NCBI GenBank assembly: GCA_005778215.1
Contig: SXKB01000091.1
Span: forward strand, 1-49,798
Direction of reading: 5' to 3'
DNA length: 49,798 nt
DNA from: Actinomycetota bacterium
GTDB lineage: Bacteria; Actinomycetota; Acidimicrobiia; Acidimicrobiales; Ilumatobacteraceae
Position 1 is the first letter of the stretch; every line of letters begins with the position of its first letter. Under the pieces are notes generated by a model that was not told where the DNA came from, did not search any database, and saw nothing but the letters and a program-made list of their open reading frames with translations. Shown here piece by piece: positions 1 through 8,231 of this stretch. A program made the translations under genes and the position numbers.

Positions 1-128
1 ATGATGAGGTCGCCCTCGTTCTCGCGGTCCTCGTCGTCGGCCACCACCACGATGCCGCCCGCCGCGATGGCGGCGATGGCGGTCTCGATCGGGTCGAACG
101 CGCTGGGGGTGTTCGAAGTGGTGGTCAC
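1..128 (-). CDS. ribB: 3,4-dihydroxy-2-butanone 4-phosphate synthase, N-terminal fragment (cut by window edge)
   Basis: Reading the complement from a GTG at 128 gives VTTTSNTPSAFDP followed by IVVVADDEDRENEGDLI. The latter is the highly conserved N-terminal substrate and metal-binding segment of RibB or of the bifunctional RibBA. The enzyme converts ribulose 5-phosphate into the four-carbon unit of riboflavin. The start overlaps the ribE stop by four bases (GTGA), so it is translationally coupled to ribE and lies under the FMN riboswitch upstream. Only 42 codons are inside the window, so I cannot tell whether a RibA (GTP cyclohydrolase II) domain is fused downstream. Confidence 0.88.
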   Translation of the reverse strand, partial: MTTTSNTPSAFDPIETAIAAIAAGGIVVVADDEDRENEGDLI

Positions 129-706
129 TGCTGCTCCGTTCCCTGCTGCTCCTGCAGCAGTCGTTCGACGTACTTGGCCATCACGTCGACCTCGATGTTC
201 ACCAGGTCGCCGGCCTGCTTGTGCCCGAGCGACGTGACCGCCGCCGTGTGCGGGATGACCGCGACGGTGAAGCCGTCGGGCAACGGCTTCACGACCGTGA
301 GGCTGACGCCGTCGACCGTGATGGACCCCTTCTCCACCACGTACCGCAGCAGATGGGTGGGGATGCGTACGGCCAGATCGGGCACCGGGGCCACGATCTC
401 GCCCACTGCGTCGACGTGCCCCTGCACCAGGTGGCCGCCGAGTCGGTCCTGCAGCTTCACCGAACGTTCGAGGTTCAGCGGGCTGCCGGGTCGGATGCCG
501 CGCAGGCTGGTGCGATCGAGCGTCTCCTGGCTCACGTCGGCCTCCCACCAGCCGTCGCCGCTGGCCACCACCGTGAGGCAGCAGCCGTTCACGGCGATCG
601 AGTCACCGAGGTGCACGTCGTCGAGCACGGTGTGCGCCTCGATGCGCAGCCGCGACCCTTCGAAGGAGTGCACCCTGCCAAGTTCTTCCACGATGCCCGT
701 GAACAT
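125..706 (-). CDS. ribE: Riboflavin synthase, alpha chain
   Basis: A 193-residue protein starting MFTGIVEELG, the family's hallmark N terminus. It dismutates two 6,7-dimethyl-8-ribityllumazine molecules into riboflavin and a pyrimidinedione. Two lumazine-binding barrel repeats are visible: residues 1 to about 95 with NGCCLTVV, and about 96 to 190 with DGVSLTVV. This matches the usual ~200 residue length. The longer ORF-track version (to 883) runs back into the FMN riboswitch and should not be used; the ATG at 706 is the right start. It is followed, with 4-base overlap, by ribB, and expression is expected to fall when FMN is plentiful. Confidence 0.95.
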   Translation of the reverse strand: MFTGIVEELGRVHSFEGSRLRIEAHTVLDDVHLGDSIAVNGCCLTVVASGDGWWEADVSQETLDRTSLRGIRPGSPLNLERSVKLQDRLGGHLVQGHVDAVGEIVAPVPDLAVRIPTHLLRYVVEKGSITVDGVSLTVVKPLPDGFTVAVIPHTAAVTSLGHKQAGDLVNIEVDVMAKYVERLLQEQQGTEQQ

Positions 707-811
707 CCGCGTCGTCCGTTCTGTGAGGCCCCGGCAGGAAGCACGGGTGCACAGCAACGCGGACGATGCGGGCACGCCGAGAACGGCGCGACCGAGTCGC
801 ACGTGTGGCCC

Positions 812-946
812 TGCTCCCATCCGGACTGTCACCGTCGGCCCCGGAGTTTCACCGGATCGGCCCCACCTCAGTCGTTCGAGCACGCCTGGAGTGGGGTTCG
901 CGGGCTTTCACCGCCGGTCGGGAATTGCACCCAACCCCGCAGGGGG
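812..946 (-). promoter_or_regulatory. FMN riboswitch (RFN element)
   Basis: The complement contains the conserved RFN blocks in order: GGGTGCAATTCCCGACCGG with GCGGTGAAAGCCCGCGA, a variable arm, then GATCCGGTGAAACTCCGG, GGGCCGACGGTGACAGTCC and GGATGGGAGCAG. The outer blocks can pair as the basal P1 stem. It lies about 105 bases upstream of the ribE ATG, the usual place for FMN feedback control of riboflavin genes in actinomycetes. The rest of this 311-base gene-free stretch (707-1017) holds the riboswitch tail and, upstream of about 946, probably the promoter. The tail (707-811) has a GCGCCG/CGGCG hairpin and a CGTCCG block able to pair with CGGACG near the ribE start, a candidate translational expression platform. 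Confidence 0.95.
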
Positions 947-1017
947 ATTCAGTTGTAAATGGAACGGTAGCAACCAGCGGGCCGCACCGCGCCATCGAGC
1001 GTGCGGAACTGTGTCGG

Positions 1018-1479
1018 TCAGCGGCGCTTGCGCGAGCCGACGGCCACGATGGCCTCGAACTCCTCGTCGGTGAGCGGCATCACCGACAGACGGTTGCCGC
1101 GGGCCAGCAACCGGCACTCGGCCAACTCGGGCATCGCCCGCAGCTCGTCGAGCGACACGAAGTGCAGGCGCTTCACCGGCGCCACCGTCACCCAGTCCCA
1201 TCGCGGCTCGTCGCGGTTGGAACCCGCGTCGAAGTACTTGCTCGTCGGGTCGAACTGCGTCGGGTCGGGCTCTGCCTCGCGCACGATCTTCGCCACGCCG
1301 GCCGCCCCGGGCGGGGTGGCGTTCGAGTGGTAGAAGATCACCTTGTCGCCCTTGCGCATGGCCCGCAGGTAGATGCGCGCCGGGTAGTTGCGCACGCCGT
1401 CCCAGCCCTCACGCTTGTTCGCGACGAGATCGTCGTAGCTGAACACATCGGGCTCGCTCTTCATCAGCCAGTACGCCAT
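1018..1479 (-). CDS. EVE domain-containing protein
   Basis: A 153-residue protein beginning MAYWLMKSEPDVFSYDDL. This and GVRNYPARIYLRAM with GDKVIFYHSN are signatures of the EVE fold, related to PUA and YTH domains. EVE proteins bind modified bases in DNA or RNA, but the ligand here is unknown. The length matches stand-alone EVE proteins and the C terminus is basic (SRKRR). The ORF-track entry for this frame is far longer because it continues through glgA on another frame. The gene follows glgA by 11 bases on the same strand and is probably cotranscribed with it, although no functional link to glycogen is known. Confidence 0.9.
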   Translation of the reverse strand: MAYWLMKSEPDVFSYDDLVANKREGWDGVRNYPARIYLRAMRKGDKVIFYHSNATPPGAAGVAKIVREAEPDPTQFDPTSKYFDAGSNRDEPRWDWVTVAPVKRLHFVSLDELRAMPELAECRLLARGNRLSVMPLTDEEFEAIVAVGSRKRR

Positions 1480-1490
1480 GGGCGGCGACG

Positions 1491-2951
1491 CTACCCGAGG
1501 CGGTGCTCGACCACCTTGGCGTAGAGCGATCGGTCCTGCTCGGCCGCCGTGCCCCACCCGACGTCGCTGGCCATCGCCCGGCGCTGTGCGCGCTGCCATG
1601 CGGGGCGGTCGGCGAACCACTCGACGGTGCGTTCGATGGCCACGGCCAGTGGATCGGGCTGCACCGGGCTGAACTGCACGCCGGTGGCGACACCGCTGCG
1701 CAGCGCCGCGGTGTTCGCGTCGATCACGGTGTCGGCGAGGCCACCGACCCGCGACACCACCGGCAACGAGCCGTAGCGCAGGCCGTACAACTGGGTGAGG
1801 CCGCACGGCTCGAAGCGTGACGGCACCAGCACCGTGTGGGCGCCGGCCTGGATGCGGTGCGACAACGCCTCGTCGAACCCGATGACCGTGGCGATCTGCC
1901 CGGGATGGGCCGCCGCCGCCGCACGGAACCCGTCCTCCAGGAACGCGGCGCCCGTGCCGAGCACTGCCAACTGCGCACCCGTGGCGACCAACCGGGGGAG
2001 CGCGTCGAGCAGCACGTCGAGCCCCTTCTGTTCGGTGAGCCGGCTCACCAGTCCGAAGAGCGGCACATCGGCGCGCACGTCGAGGCCCAGCTCGCGTTGC
2101 AGCGCAGCGGTGTTCTTCGACTTCGCAGCGAGCCGTCGTGACGAGTACGGCGCAGCGAGGTGCGGGTCGGTCTCGGGGTCCCACACGTCGAGGTCGATGC
2201 CGTTCACGATGCCGGTGAGCTCGTGCGCGCGGGCGCGCAGCAACCCGTCGAACCCCATGCCTTCCTCTGGCGTCAGGATCTCGCGGGCATAGGTGGGGCT
2301 GACGGTGCTGAGGTGGTCGCACCACTGCACACCGGCCTTCAGGAAGCTGAGCTGATCCCAGTACTCCATGCCGTCGACGTGCAGCACCTCGGCCGGCAGT
2401 TTCAACGCCTTGCGCGTGGTGGCCGGGAACAGCCCCTGGAACGCGAGGTTGTGGATGGTGAGCAGCGACGCGGGCGCGTCGGCGGACTCCTTGTCGAAGT
2501 GCAGGTATGCGGCGGTGAGCGCCGCCTGCCAGTCGTGGAGGTGCACCAGGTCGGGCTGCCAGCCGCCGACGCGGCCCATCGAGATCTGCGCGCCCACCCA
2601 CGACAGCGCACCGAACCGCAGATGGTTGTCGGGCCAGTCGGTGCCATCGGGTCCCAGATACGGCCCGCCCTGCTCGCGGTGGAACAGGTGCGGCGCATCA
2701 AGCAACAACACGCGCAGCCCGTCGGCCGTGGTGCCCTCCACCAGTTCACCCGCGCCGCCGAACAGGCCGGGCAGCGCGGCAACACGGGCCACCCCTTCGA
2801 GCTTCGCCCGCACCCCTGGGTACGCGGGCAGCAGCACCCTCGACTCCACGCCGAGCGGGGCCAGCGCCAGTGGCAACGCACCGGCGACATCGGCCAACCC
2901 GCCGGTCTTGACCAGCGGGTAGCACTCGGGAGTGACGAAGAGAACCTTCAC
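1491..2951 (-). CDS. glgA: Glycogen synthase (ADP-glucose type, GT5)
   Basis: A 486-residue protein that elongates alpha-1,4-glucan from ADP-glucose. The N terminus VKVLFVTPECYPLVKTGGLADV carries the KTGGL sugar-nucleotide loop. LHDWQAAL, FGLVSRLTEQKG and the C-terminal PSRFEPCGLTQLYGLRYG box are also present. I chose the GTG at 2951 because VKVLFV aligns with the usual MKVLFV start. The ORF-track start at 2990 adds 13 residues that include a TTA codon, rare in this genome. No strong ribosome-binding site is visible for either start. The gene is divergent from glgC, whose ADP-glucose product it uses, with about 56 bases between them. Confidence 0.95.
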   Translation of the reverse strand: MKVLFVTPECYPLVKTGGLADVAGALPLALAPLGVESRVLLPAYPGVRAKLEGVARVAALPGLFGGAGELVEGTTADGLRVLLLDAPHLFHREQGGPYLGPDGTDWPDNHLRFGALSWVGAQISMGRVGGWQPDLVHLHDWQAALTAAYLHFDKESADAPASLLTIHNLAFQGLFPATTRKALKLPAEVLHVDGMEYWDQLSFLKAGVQWCDHLSTVSPTYAREILTPEEGMGFDGLLRARAHELTGIVNGIDLDVWDPETDPHLAAPYSSRRLAAKSKNTAALQRELGLDVRADVPLFGLVSRLTEQKGLDVLLDALPRLVATGAQLAVLGTGAAFLEDGFRAAAAAHPGQIATVIGFDEALSHRIQAGAHTVLVPSRFEPCGLTQLYGLRYGSLPVVSRVGGLADTVIDANTAALRSGVATGVQFSPVQPDPLAVAIERTVEWFADRPAWQRAQRRAMASDVGWGTAAEQDRSLYAKVVEHRLG

Positions 2952-3007
2952 GTGAACGGACGGTAACCCATCACCGCCGACACTGCTCACCTACTACTGT
3001 CCGGGTC

Positions 3008-4234
3008 ATGGCCGAACCCAAGGTGCTCGTCATGGTCCTCGCCGGCGGTGAAGGGAAGCGCATGCTCCCGCTCACGCAGGATCGTGCGAAACCCGCCGTG
3101 CCGTTCGGTGGCAGCTACCGCATCATCGACTTCGCGCTGTCGAACTTCGCGAACTCCCGCTACCTGAAGATCGTGGTGCTCACCCAGTACATGAGCCACA
3201 GCCTCGACCGTCACATCAGCCAGACCTGGCGGTTCAGCACGCTGCTCGGCAGCTACGTCACCCCGGTGCCCGCGCAGATGCGCCGCGGCCCGCACTGGTT
3301 CGCCGGCTCGGCCGACGCGATCTACCAGAACCTCAACCTCATCACCGACGAGGACCCCGACGTGGTGTGCGTGTTCGGCGCCGACCACATCTACCGCATG
3401 GACGTGCGCCAGATGGTGGCCCACCACATCGAGGCCAAGGCGGGGGTCACCGTCGCCGCCATCCCGGTCGACTACGAGGAGGCCAAGTCGTTCGGCGTCA
3501 TCGAGACCGACGAGACCGGCATCATCAAGGCGTTCCACGAGAAGTCGCCCACGCCGCCCACCATGCCCGGTGACGACACGCGTTGCCTGGCCAGCATGGG
3601 CAACTACGTGTTCGACACGAAGACGCTCATCGACATCGTCACACCCACCGGCACCGACAACCAGTACACCGACATCGGCGGCCACATCATCCCGGCACTC
3701 ACCGCGCAGGGCAAGGCCCACGTGTACGACTTCAGCACCAACGTGGTGCCGGGACAGGACGACCGAGAGAAGGGCTACTGGCGCGACGTCGGCACCATCG
3801 ACAGCTACTACGACGCGAACATGGACCTGCTCTCACCCGTGCCGGTGTTCAACCTGTACAACGAGAAGTGGCCGGTGTTCACCAGCCACGAGTCGCAGCC
3901 GCCGGCGAAGATCTCCCGCGGGTCGGGTGGCGAGCCGGCGTTCGTCGACGGCAGCCTGCTGTGTGCCGGGTCGATCGTGTCGGGCGGCCATGTCGAGCGG
4001 TCGATCATCGCACCCGACGTCCGTGTGCACCACGACGCCCACGTCACCGACAGCATCCTGTTCCCCGGCGTCACCGTGCAGCCGGGTGCCCGGGTGAACC
4101 GGTGCATCATCGACAAGAACGTGGTGGTGCCCGCCGGGGTGCGCATCGGTTTCGACCGCGACGCCGACGCGCAGCGGTTCACCATCAGCGAGCGCGGGAT
4201 CGTGGTGATCCCCAAGGGTTACGTCTTCGACTGA
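3008..4234 (+). CDS. glgC: Glucose-1-phosphate adenylyltransferase (ADP-glucose pyrophosphorylase)
   Basis: A 408-residue enzyme making ADP-glucose from ATP and glucose 1-phosphate, the committed step of glycogen synthesis. Near the N terminus are the nucleotide-binding GGEGKRMLPLT loop and the KPAVPFGGSYRIIDF segment. GADHIYRMD and the substrate-lysine region follow, and the last ~130 residues form a left-handed beta-helix with hexapeptide character. The length is typical. It lies divergently next to glgA and overlaps the convergent gene downstream by 16 bases. Confidence 0.97.
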   Translation: MAEPKVLVMVLAGGEGKRMLPLTQDRAKPAVPFGGSYRIIDFALSNFANSRYLKIVVLTQYMSHSLDRHISQTWRFSTLLGSYVTPVPAQMRRGPHWFAGSADAIYQNLNLITDEDPDVVCVFGADHIYRMDVRQMVAHHIEAKAGVTVAAIPVDYEEAKSFGVIETDETGIIKAFHEKSPTPPTMPGDDTRCLASMGNYVFDTKTLIDIVTPTGTDNQYTDIGGHIIPALTAQGKAHVYDFSTNVVPGQDDREKGYWRDVGTIDSYYDANMDLLSPVPVFNLYNEKWPVFTSHESQPPAKISRGSGGEPAFVDGSLLCAGSIVSGGHVERSIIAPDVRVHHDAHVTDSILFPGVTVQPGARVNRCIIDKNVVVPAGVRIGFDRDADAQRFTISERGIVVIPKGYVFD

Positions 4235-4770
4235 CCCTCGCCGGTCTCGTCGGCAGCGGTCGCCTCCGTGGCGGTGGTGTCGATGGCGGCGCGCACCACC
4301 GGTCGGAAGTCGGGTGGCGTCTCCTTCGGCGTGCGCGCCAGCGAACGGGCCACCTGGGCCGCGAGGTCGCGGTCGTTCATGATGGTGCGGGCCACTCGTG
4401 CCCCCATCGGACCGCCGAGGGGGAGCTGACCCGCAGCGACGGCGGCGATGAGCGCGCTGCTCACCTGCGCGGCCACCGGTGTCACCTTCTCCCAGTCGAC
4501 CTGCGACGCCATCGCCTTCACGCTCTCCGCAGCGTCGGCGGTCCTCCCTGCCGTGGCCGACTTCACCTTCGCCCAGTCGACCGTGCGCATCGCCGCCGAC
4601 ACCTCGTCGGCCGTGGCCGCTTCCTCCGCCGGGCTGGGCTCGTCGCGCAGGCCGGCCTCGTACTCGCTGCGCAGCAGCCGCCCGAACTCGAGGGCGCGCT
4701 GCTTGGCCACGGCTGGCTTCGCCGCGTGCAACACCTTCGCCGTGAGTCGTCCGAGCTGTCGACCTGCCAT
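4219..4770 (-). CDS. Conserved hypothetical protein, alpha-helical
   Basis: A 183-residue protein, rich in Ala, Glu and Lys and apparently mostly helical. It starts MAGRQLGRLTAKVLHAAKPAV and has two similar segments, VDWAKVKSATA and VDWEKVTPVAA, which look like an internal duplication. A hydrophobic stretch (ALIAAVAAGQLPLGGPMG) may touch a membrane. I do not recognise a family. A GGAGG lies just upstream of an in-frame GTG at 4779 (VTSMAG), so that start is possible too. Its 3' end overlaps glgC on the other strand by 16 bases. Confidence 0.7.
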   Translation of the reverse strand: MAGRQLGRLTAKVLHAAKPAVAKQRALEFGRLLRSEYEAGLRDEPSPAEEAATADEVSAAMRTVDWAKVKSATAGRTADAAESVKAMASQVDWEKVTPVAAQVSSALIAAVAAGQLPLGGPMGARVARTIMNDRDLAAQVARSLARTPKETPPDFRPVVRAAIDTTATEATAADETGEGQSKT

Positions 4771-4927
4771 CGACGTCACGCTACCTCCACCGGAAATGTG
4801 GACTCCGTGTGACCTCGACGGAGAAATTGGGGGACAATTGCGAAATGTCACGTCGCACCCATCCAGGTCGCCCCGGGCGCCGAACGAGTGGCATGAACTC
4901 CGGCCGACAGCGAGCATCGAGGACGTC

Positions 4928-5527
4928 ATGGGCGTCCTGAGGCCGCTGCGCGCCCGCCACCCCGAACCCGTGTCCGTCGATCCCGACGACATCGTCGGCG
5001 CGCTCCTGCTGCGCGCCGGCCGTGGTGACCAGTCGGCATTCGGCGAGCTCTACGACGAACTCGCACCGATGGTGCACGGCGTCGTGCTGAAGGTGGTGCG
5101 CGATCCAGCGATGTCGGAGGAAGTGACCCAGGAGGTCTTCGTCGAGCTGTGGCGCCTGGCCGCCCGCTTCGACGGCACCAAGGGCACGGCCCGCAGTTGG
5201 GCATCCACCCTGGCCCACCGACGGGCCATCGATCGCGTGCGCAGCGAGCAGGCCTCCCGCGACCGGAACGACCGTGACGCCCAGCGTGCGGTGGCCCCCC
5301 ACGACGTGGTGGCGGCCGAAGTGGAGACCACGCTCGACGTGGCCCGCGTGCGCCGTGCGCTGGCGCAGCTCAGCGATCTCCAACGCGAGGCCGTGGAGCT
5401 GGCATATTTCGGCGGACACACCTACCGGGAAGTGGCCGTGCTGCTGGGTGTGGCCGAAGGGACCGTGAAGAGCCGAATCCGCGACGGACTCATCCGCCTG
5501 CGCGACGAACTGGGAGGTGAGGCATGA
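4928..5527 (+). CDS. ECF-type RNA polymerase sigma factor, SigK-like
   Basis: A 199-residue sigma-70 family factor. The region 2 helix (SAFGELYDELAPMVHGVV, then EEVTQEVFVELWRLA and the RSWASTLAHRRAIDRVR segment) is followed by a region 4 helix-turn-helix (LQREAVELAYFGGHTYREVA with VAEGTVKSRIRDGLIRLRD). The ORF-track entry starts at 4448, inside the neighbouring minus-strand gene. The ATG at 4928 gives the normal ECF length. Its stop overlaps the start of the RskA-like anti-sigma gene (ATGA). This sigma-K/RskA gene order predicts release of the factor by stepwise proteolysis of the anti-sigma factor, but the signal cannot be read from sequence. Confidence 0.9.
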   Translation: MGVLRPLRARHPEPVSVDPDDIVGALLLRAGRGDQSAFGELYDELAPMVHGVVLKVVRDPAMSEEVTQEVFVELWRLAARFDGTKGTARSWASTLAHRRAIDRVRSEQASRDRNDRDAQRAVAPHDVVAAEVETTLDVARVRRALAQLSDLQREAVELAYFGGHTYREVAVLLGVAEGTVKSRIRDGLIRLRDELGGEA

Positions 5528-6243
5528 GCGACATCGACGTGCACCATCTCGCTGCTGCGTACGCACTCGATGCGCTCGACCAGCGCGAGCGTGCCGCATT
5601 CGAGGCCCACTACGAACGGTGCGACGTGTGCCGTGCCGACGTGCTCGAGTTCCGCGGCACGATGGCCGAGGTGGCCGGTGCCCTCAGCACCCCGCCCCCG
5701 CCGTCGCTGAAGGACCGGGTGATGGCCGACATCGCCGTCACCCGCCAACTGTCGCCGTCCCTCGTGGCGCCGGTGCCGGCCCCGACGGGTCGCAGCCGTG
5801 GCTCGTGGGCCATGCTCGCCGCTGCGGCAGCCGTCATCATCGCCCTCGTGGTGGGCGTGGTGGCCTTCAACGGCGGCAACGACGACGACCCGTTCAACGA
5901 CGAACTCGCCGCCGTGCTCGAGCAGCCCGACAGCCGGATGATCGAGCTCGACAACCAGAGCGACCTCGACGGCATGTTCAAGGTGGCGTGGTCGCCCTCG
6001 ATGGGCAAGGCCGTGCTGATGGGCGAGAACCTCCCGGTCGCCCCCGACGGCAAGGCCTACGAGCTGTGGCTCATCAGCGGCGACCAGTCGATGGCGATGT
6101 ACGTGCTCGACACCGCCGGCGACGGACAGGTGCACCGCTCGGTGCCCACTCCCGCCGAGCCCACCGCGTGGGCCATCACGATGGAGCCCGTCGAGGGTTC
6201 TGCGGTCGCCACCGGCGACATCATGTTCATCGCCGAGGTCTGA
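5524..6243 (+). CDS. Anti-sigma-K factor RskA family protein
   Basis: A 239-residue type II membrane protein. The cytoplasmic N-terminal part has a zinc-binding anti-sigma motif, H29-x3-C33-x2-C36 (HYERCDVC), that would clamp the sigma factor. One membrane segment follows at about residues 94 to 116 (MLAAAAAVIIALVVGVV). The external C-terminal domain has the RskA-type core (FKVAWSPSMGKAVLMGENLP, YELWLISGDQ, WAITMEPVEGS). It overlaps the sigma gene by four bases, so the two are coupled. Function as a membrane anti-sigma factor follows from family knowledge and context. Confidence 0.9.
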   Translation: MSDIDVHHLAAAYALDALDQRERAAFEAHYERCDVCRADVLEFRGTMAEVAGALSTPPPPSLKDRVMADIAVTRQLSPSLVAPVPAPTGRSRGSWAMLAAAAAVIIALVVGVVAFNGGNDDDPFNDELAAVLEQPDSRMIELDNQSDLDGMFKVAWSPSMGKAVLMGENLPVAPDGKAYELWLISGDQSMAMYVLDTAGDGQVHRSVPTPAEPTAWAITMEPVEGSAVATGDIMFIAEV

Positions 6244-6293
6244 CCTCCGGCTCCGAATCGCACTGCGGCTGGGTGATCGGTGAAGCTGTGGGG

Positions 6294-7589
6294 ATGAGCG
6301 ATCTCCTCGACGAACTCGACGCCTGGCTCGACGCGAACTGGGACCCCGACCTGACGGTGGGCGAGTGGTGGCAGCGCCTCGGCACCTCCGGCTGGGCCGC
6401 CCCTGCGCTGCCCGCGAACGCGTACGGCAAGGGTGTGTCGCGCAACGAGGCCATCGCCGTCGCCGGCCGCATCGTGGCCCGCGGGGCGGTCCCCGCGCCG
6501 GGCGGCCTCGGCATGCTGCTCGCCGCCCCCACCATCGCGGTGCACGGCACCCAGGAACAGATCGACCAGTACGTGCTGCCCCTCGTCACCGGCCAGGCCG
6601 CGTGGTGCCAGTTGTTCAGCGAGCCGGGCGCCGGCAGCGACCTCGCCGGCCTCGGCACCCGCGCCGTGAAGGACGGCGAGGAGTGGATCGTGAACGGCCA
6701 GAAGGTGTGGACCAGCGGTGGCCACATCGCCGACATGGGCATGCTCATCGCCCGCACCGATCCCGACGTGCCCAAGCACCAGGGCATCACCTGGTTCGCG
6801 ATGGACATGCACCAGCAGGGCGCAGTCGACGTACGCCCGCTGCGCGAGATGACCGGCCGTGCGCTGTTCAACGAGGTCTTCCTCAGCGACGCCCGCGTGG
6901 CCGACGACGCCATCATCGGTGGCACCAACAACGGCTGGGCCGTGGCCAACACGACGCTCATGTTCGAACGCGCCGGGCTCGGCGCCGGCGGCCACACGGC
7001 CGCGGCCCTCGCCAGCGCCGGCACCATCGCGGGCGACCTGCCCAGGCGCGTCGGCGACTTCGTGCGCCCGGCCGGCCCCGCCGGCGGTGGCGGTGGCGGC
7101 GGCGCCATGGCCGCAGGTCTGTCGAAGCTGCTGGTCGCGATGGCGAAGGAGACCGGCATGATCGGCGACGCCAACTTCCGTCAGGACCTGATGCGCCTCC
7201 ACACGCTGCACGAGGTGGGTCGCATGCTCACGTTGCGCGTGAAGGCCGAGAAGGCGGCCGGCCGCGACATCCCGGCCGCGCCGAACGTGGGCAAGCTGTC
7301 GATGAGCGAGATCATGCGCAAGAGCCGCGACCTCGGCCTGCGCGTGGCCGGTGCCAACGGCATGTTGCACCCCTATTCGTCGGAGCAGCGCGCCGCGAAC
7401 GAAGCCGCCGGTGTGCCCGCGATGACCCCGGCCATCACCGAACTGGCGCTGTTCGCCCAGGGCCCGCCCATCTACGGCGGTACCGACCAGGTGCAGCGCA
7501 ACATCCTCGGCGAGCGCGTGCTCGGCCTCCCCAAGGAGCCGAACAACGACCGCACGCTCACCTGGGCCGAGCAGCCGAAGAACGGCTGA
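6294..7589 (+). CDS. Acyl-CoA dehydrogenase family protein
   Basis: A 431-residue flavoenzyme of the FadE type, which would introduce a 2,3-double bond into an acyl-CoA and pass electrons to ETF. Visible are the FAD-binding QLFSEPGAGSDLAGL loop, KVWTSGGHIAD, and the C-terminal IYGGTDQVQRNILGERVLGLP box. The usual YEGT catalytic Glu position reads YGGT, so the base may sit elsewhere, as in several actinobacterial FadE proteins. A glycine-rich insertion (AGPAGGGGGGGAMAAGLS, about residues 262 to 279) is unusual. The ATG at 6294 is chosen. The ORF-track version from 5517 overlaps rskA out of frame and is spurious at its 5' end. The substrate is unknown. Confidence 0.9.
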   Translation: MSDLLDELDAWLDANWDPDLTVGEWWQRLGTSGWAAPALPANAYGKGVSRNEAIAVAGRIVARGAVPAPGGLGMLLAAPTIAVHGTQEQIDQYVLPLVTGQAAWCQLFSEPGAGSDLAGLGTRAVKDGEEWIVNGQKVWTSGGHIADMGMLIARTDPDVPKHQGITWFAMDMHQQGAVDVRPLREMTGRALFNEVFLSDARVADDAIIGGTNNGWAVANTTLMFERAGLGAGGHTAAALASAGTIAGDLPRRVGDFVRPAGPAGGGGGGGAMAAGLSKLLVAMAKETGMIGDANFRQDLMRLHTLHEVGRMLTLRVKAEKAAGRDIPAAPNVGKLSMSEIMRKSRDLGLRVAGANGMLHPYSSEQRAANEAAGVPAMTPAITELALFAQGPPIYGGTDQVQRNILGERVLGLPKEPNNDRTLTWAEQPKNG

Positions 7590-7633
7590 CCCCATCCCCG
7601 GTCGCGTCGCATTCCTGCGGCGAGACTGGATGG

Positions 7634-8206
7634 ATGGAACAGCGCAACTGGCCCCGCTCGCAGAAGGAACTGCAGGGCACGCCCATCCAGGTGCGGGTGG
7701 CGTCGGTGGAGCAGATCTTCAACGCCATGGACCCCACCCCGTTGGAGGAGCGGTCGCTCAATCCCGAGGTGGCCGACTGGATCGAGGAGTGGGCCGAGGA
7801 TCTCGAGCGGGACGAGCCGATCACCATCGAGGTGCTCGTGGCCGACCAGCGGCTCGCGGGACGGGAGGACGTGGTGGCCTCGGGCATCCACCACCACTTC
7901 GAGTACCGCGAGTGGCAGGCCGGTCGGCAGCTCAGCAAGCTGCTGCGTGAGGGTCGCATCAGCCTGGTCATCGGCATCGCCGCCATCTTCGCCTTCAACG
8001 GTGTGGCGCAGGTGATCGGCCGCAGCACCAACCCGTTCCTCGAGGTCCTGCACGAAGGCCTGCTGGTCGTGGGCTGGGTGAGCCTGTGGAAGCCCATCGG
8101 CATCTTCCTCTACGAATGGTGGCCCATCCGCCGCGAACGCCATGCCTGCCGTCGCCTCGCCGAGGCCGAGGTGACCTTCCCTCCCAAGCCATCCCGCGTC
8201 GCCTGA
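7634..8206 (+). CDS. Conserved hypothetical membrane protein
   Basis: A 190-residue protein of unknown function. The first ~110 residues are hydrophilic and acidic (VADWIEEWAEDLERDEPITIEVLV). Then come two probable membrane helices (ISLVIGIAAIFAFNGVAQVIG and VLHEGLLVVGWVSLWKPIGIFLY) and a basic tail (WWPIRRERHACRRL), suggesting both ends are cytoplasmic. Proteins with this arrangement occur as uncharacterised genes in many bacteria. It follows the acyl-CoA dehydrogenase by 44 bases on the same strand and may be cotranscribed, without a clear functional connection. Confidence 0.8.
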   Translation: MEQRNWPRSQKELQGTPIQVRVASVEQIFNAMDPTPLEERSLNPEVADWIEEWAEDLERDEPITIEVLVADQRLAGREDVVASGIHHHFEYREWQAGRQLSKLLREGRISLVIGIAAIFAFNGVAQVIGRSTNPFLEVLHEGLLVVGWVSLWKPIGIFLYEWWPIRRERHACRRLAEAEVTFPPKPSRVA

Positions 8207-8231
8207 CCCACGGCGCCCGGCTGCCGATGCC

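Noticed and set aside
5517-6293. 5' extension of the acyl-CoA dehydrogenase ORF
   Set aside because: It overlaps rskA in another frame and reads as Arg/Pro/His-rich shadow; the enzyme begins at the ATG at 6294.
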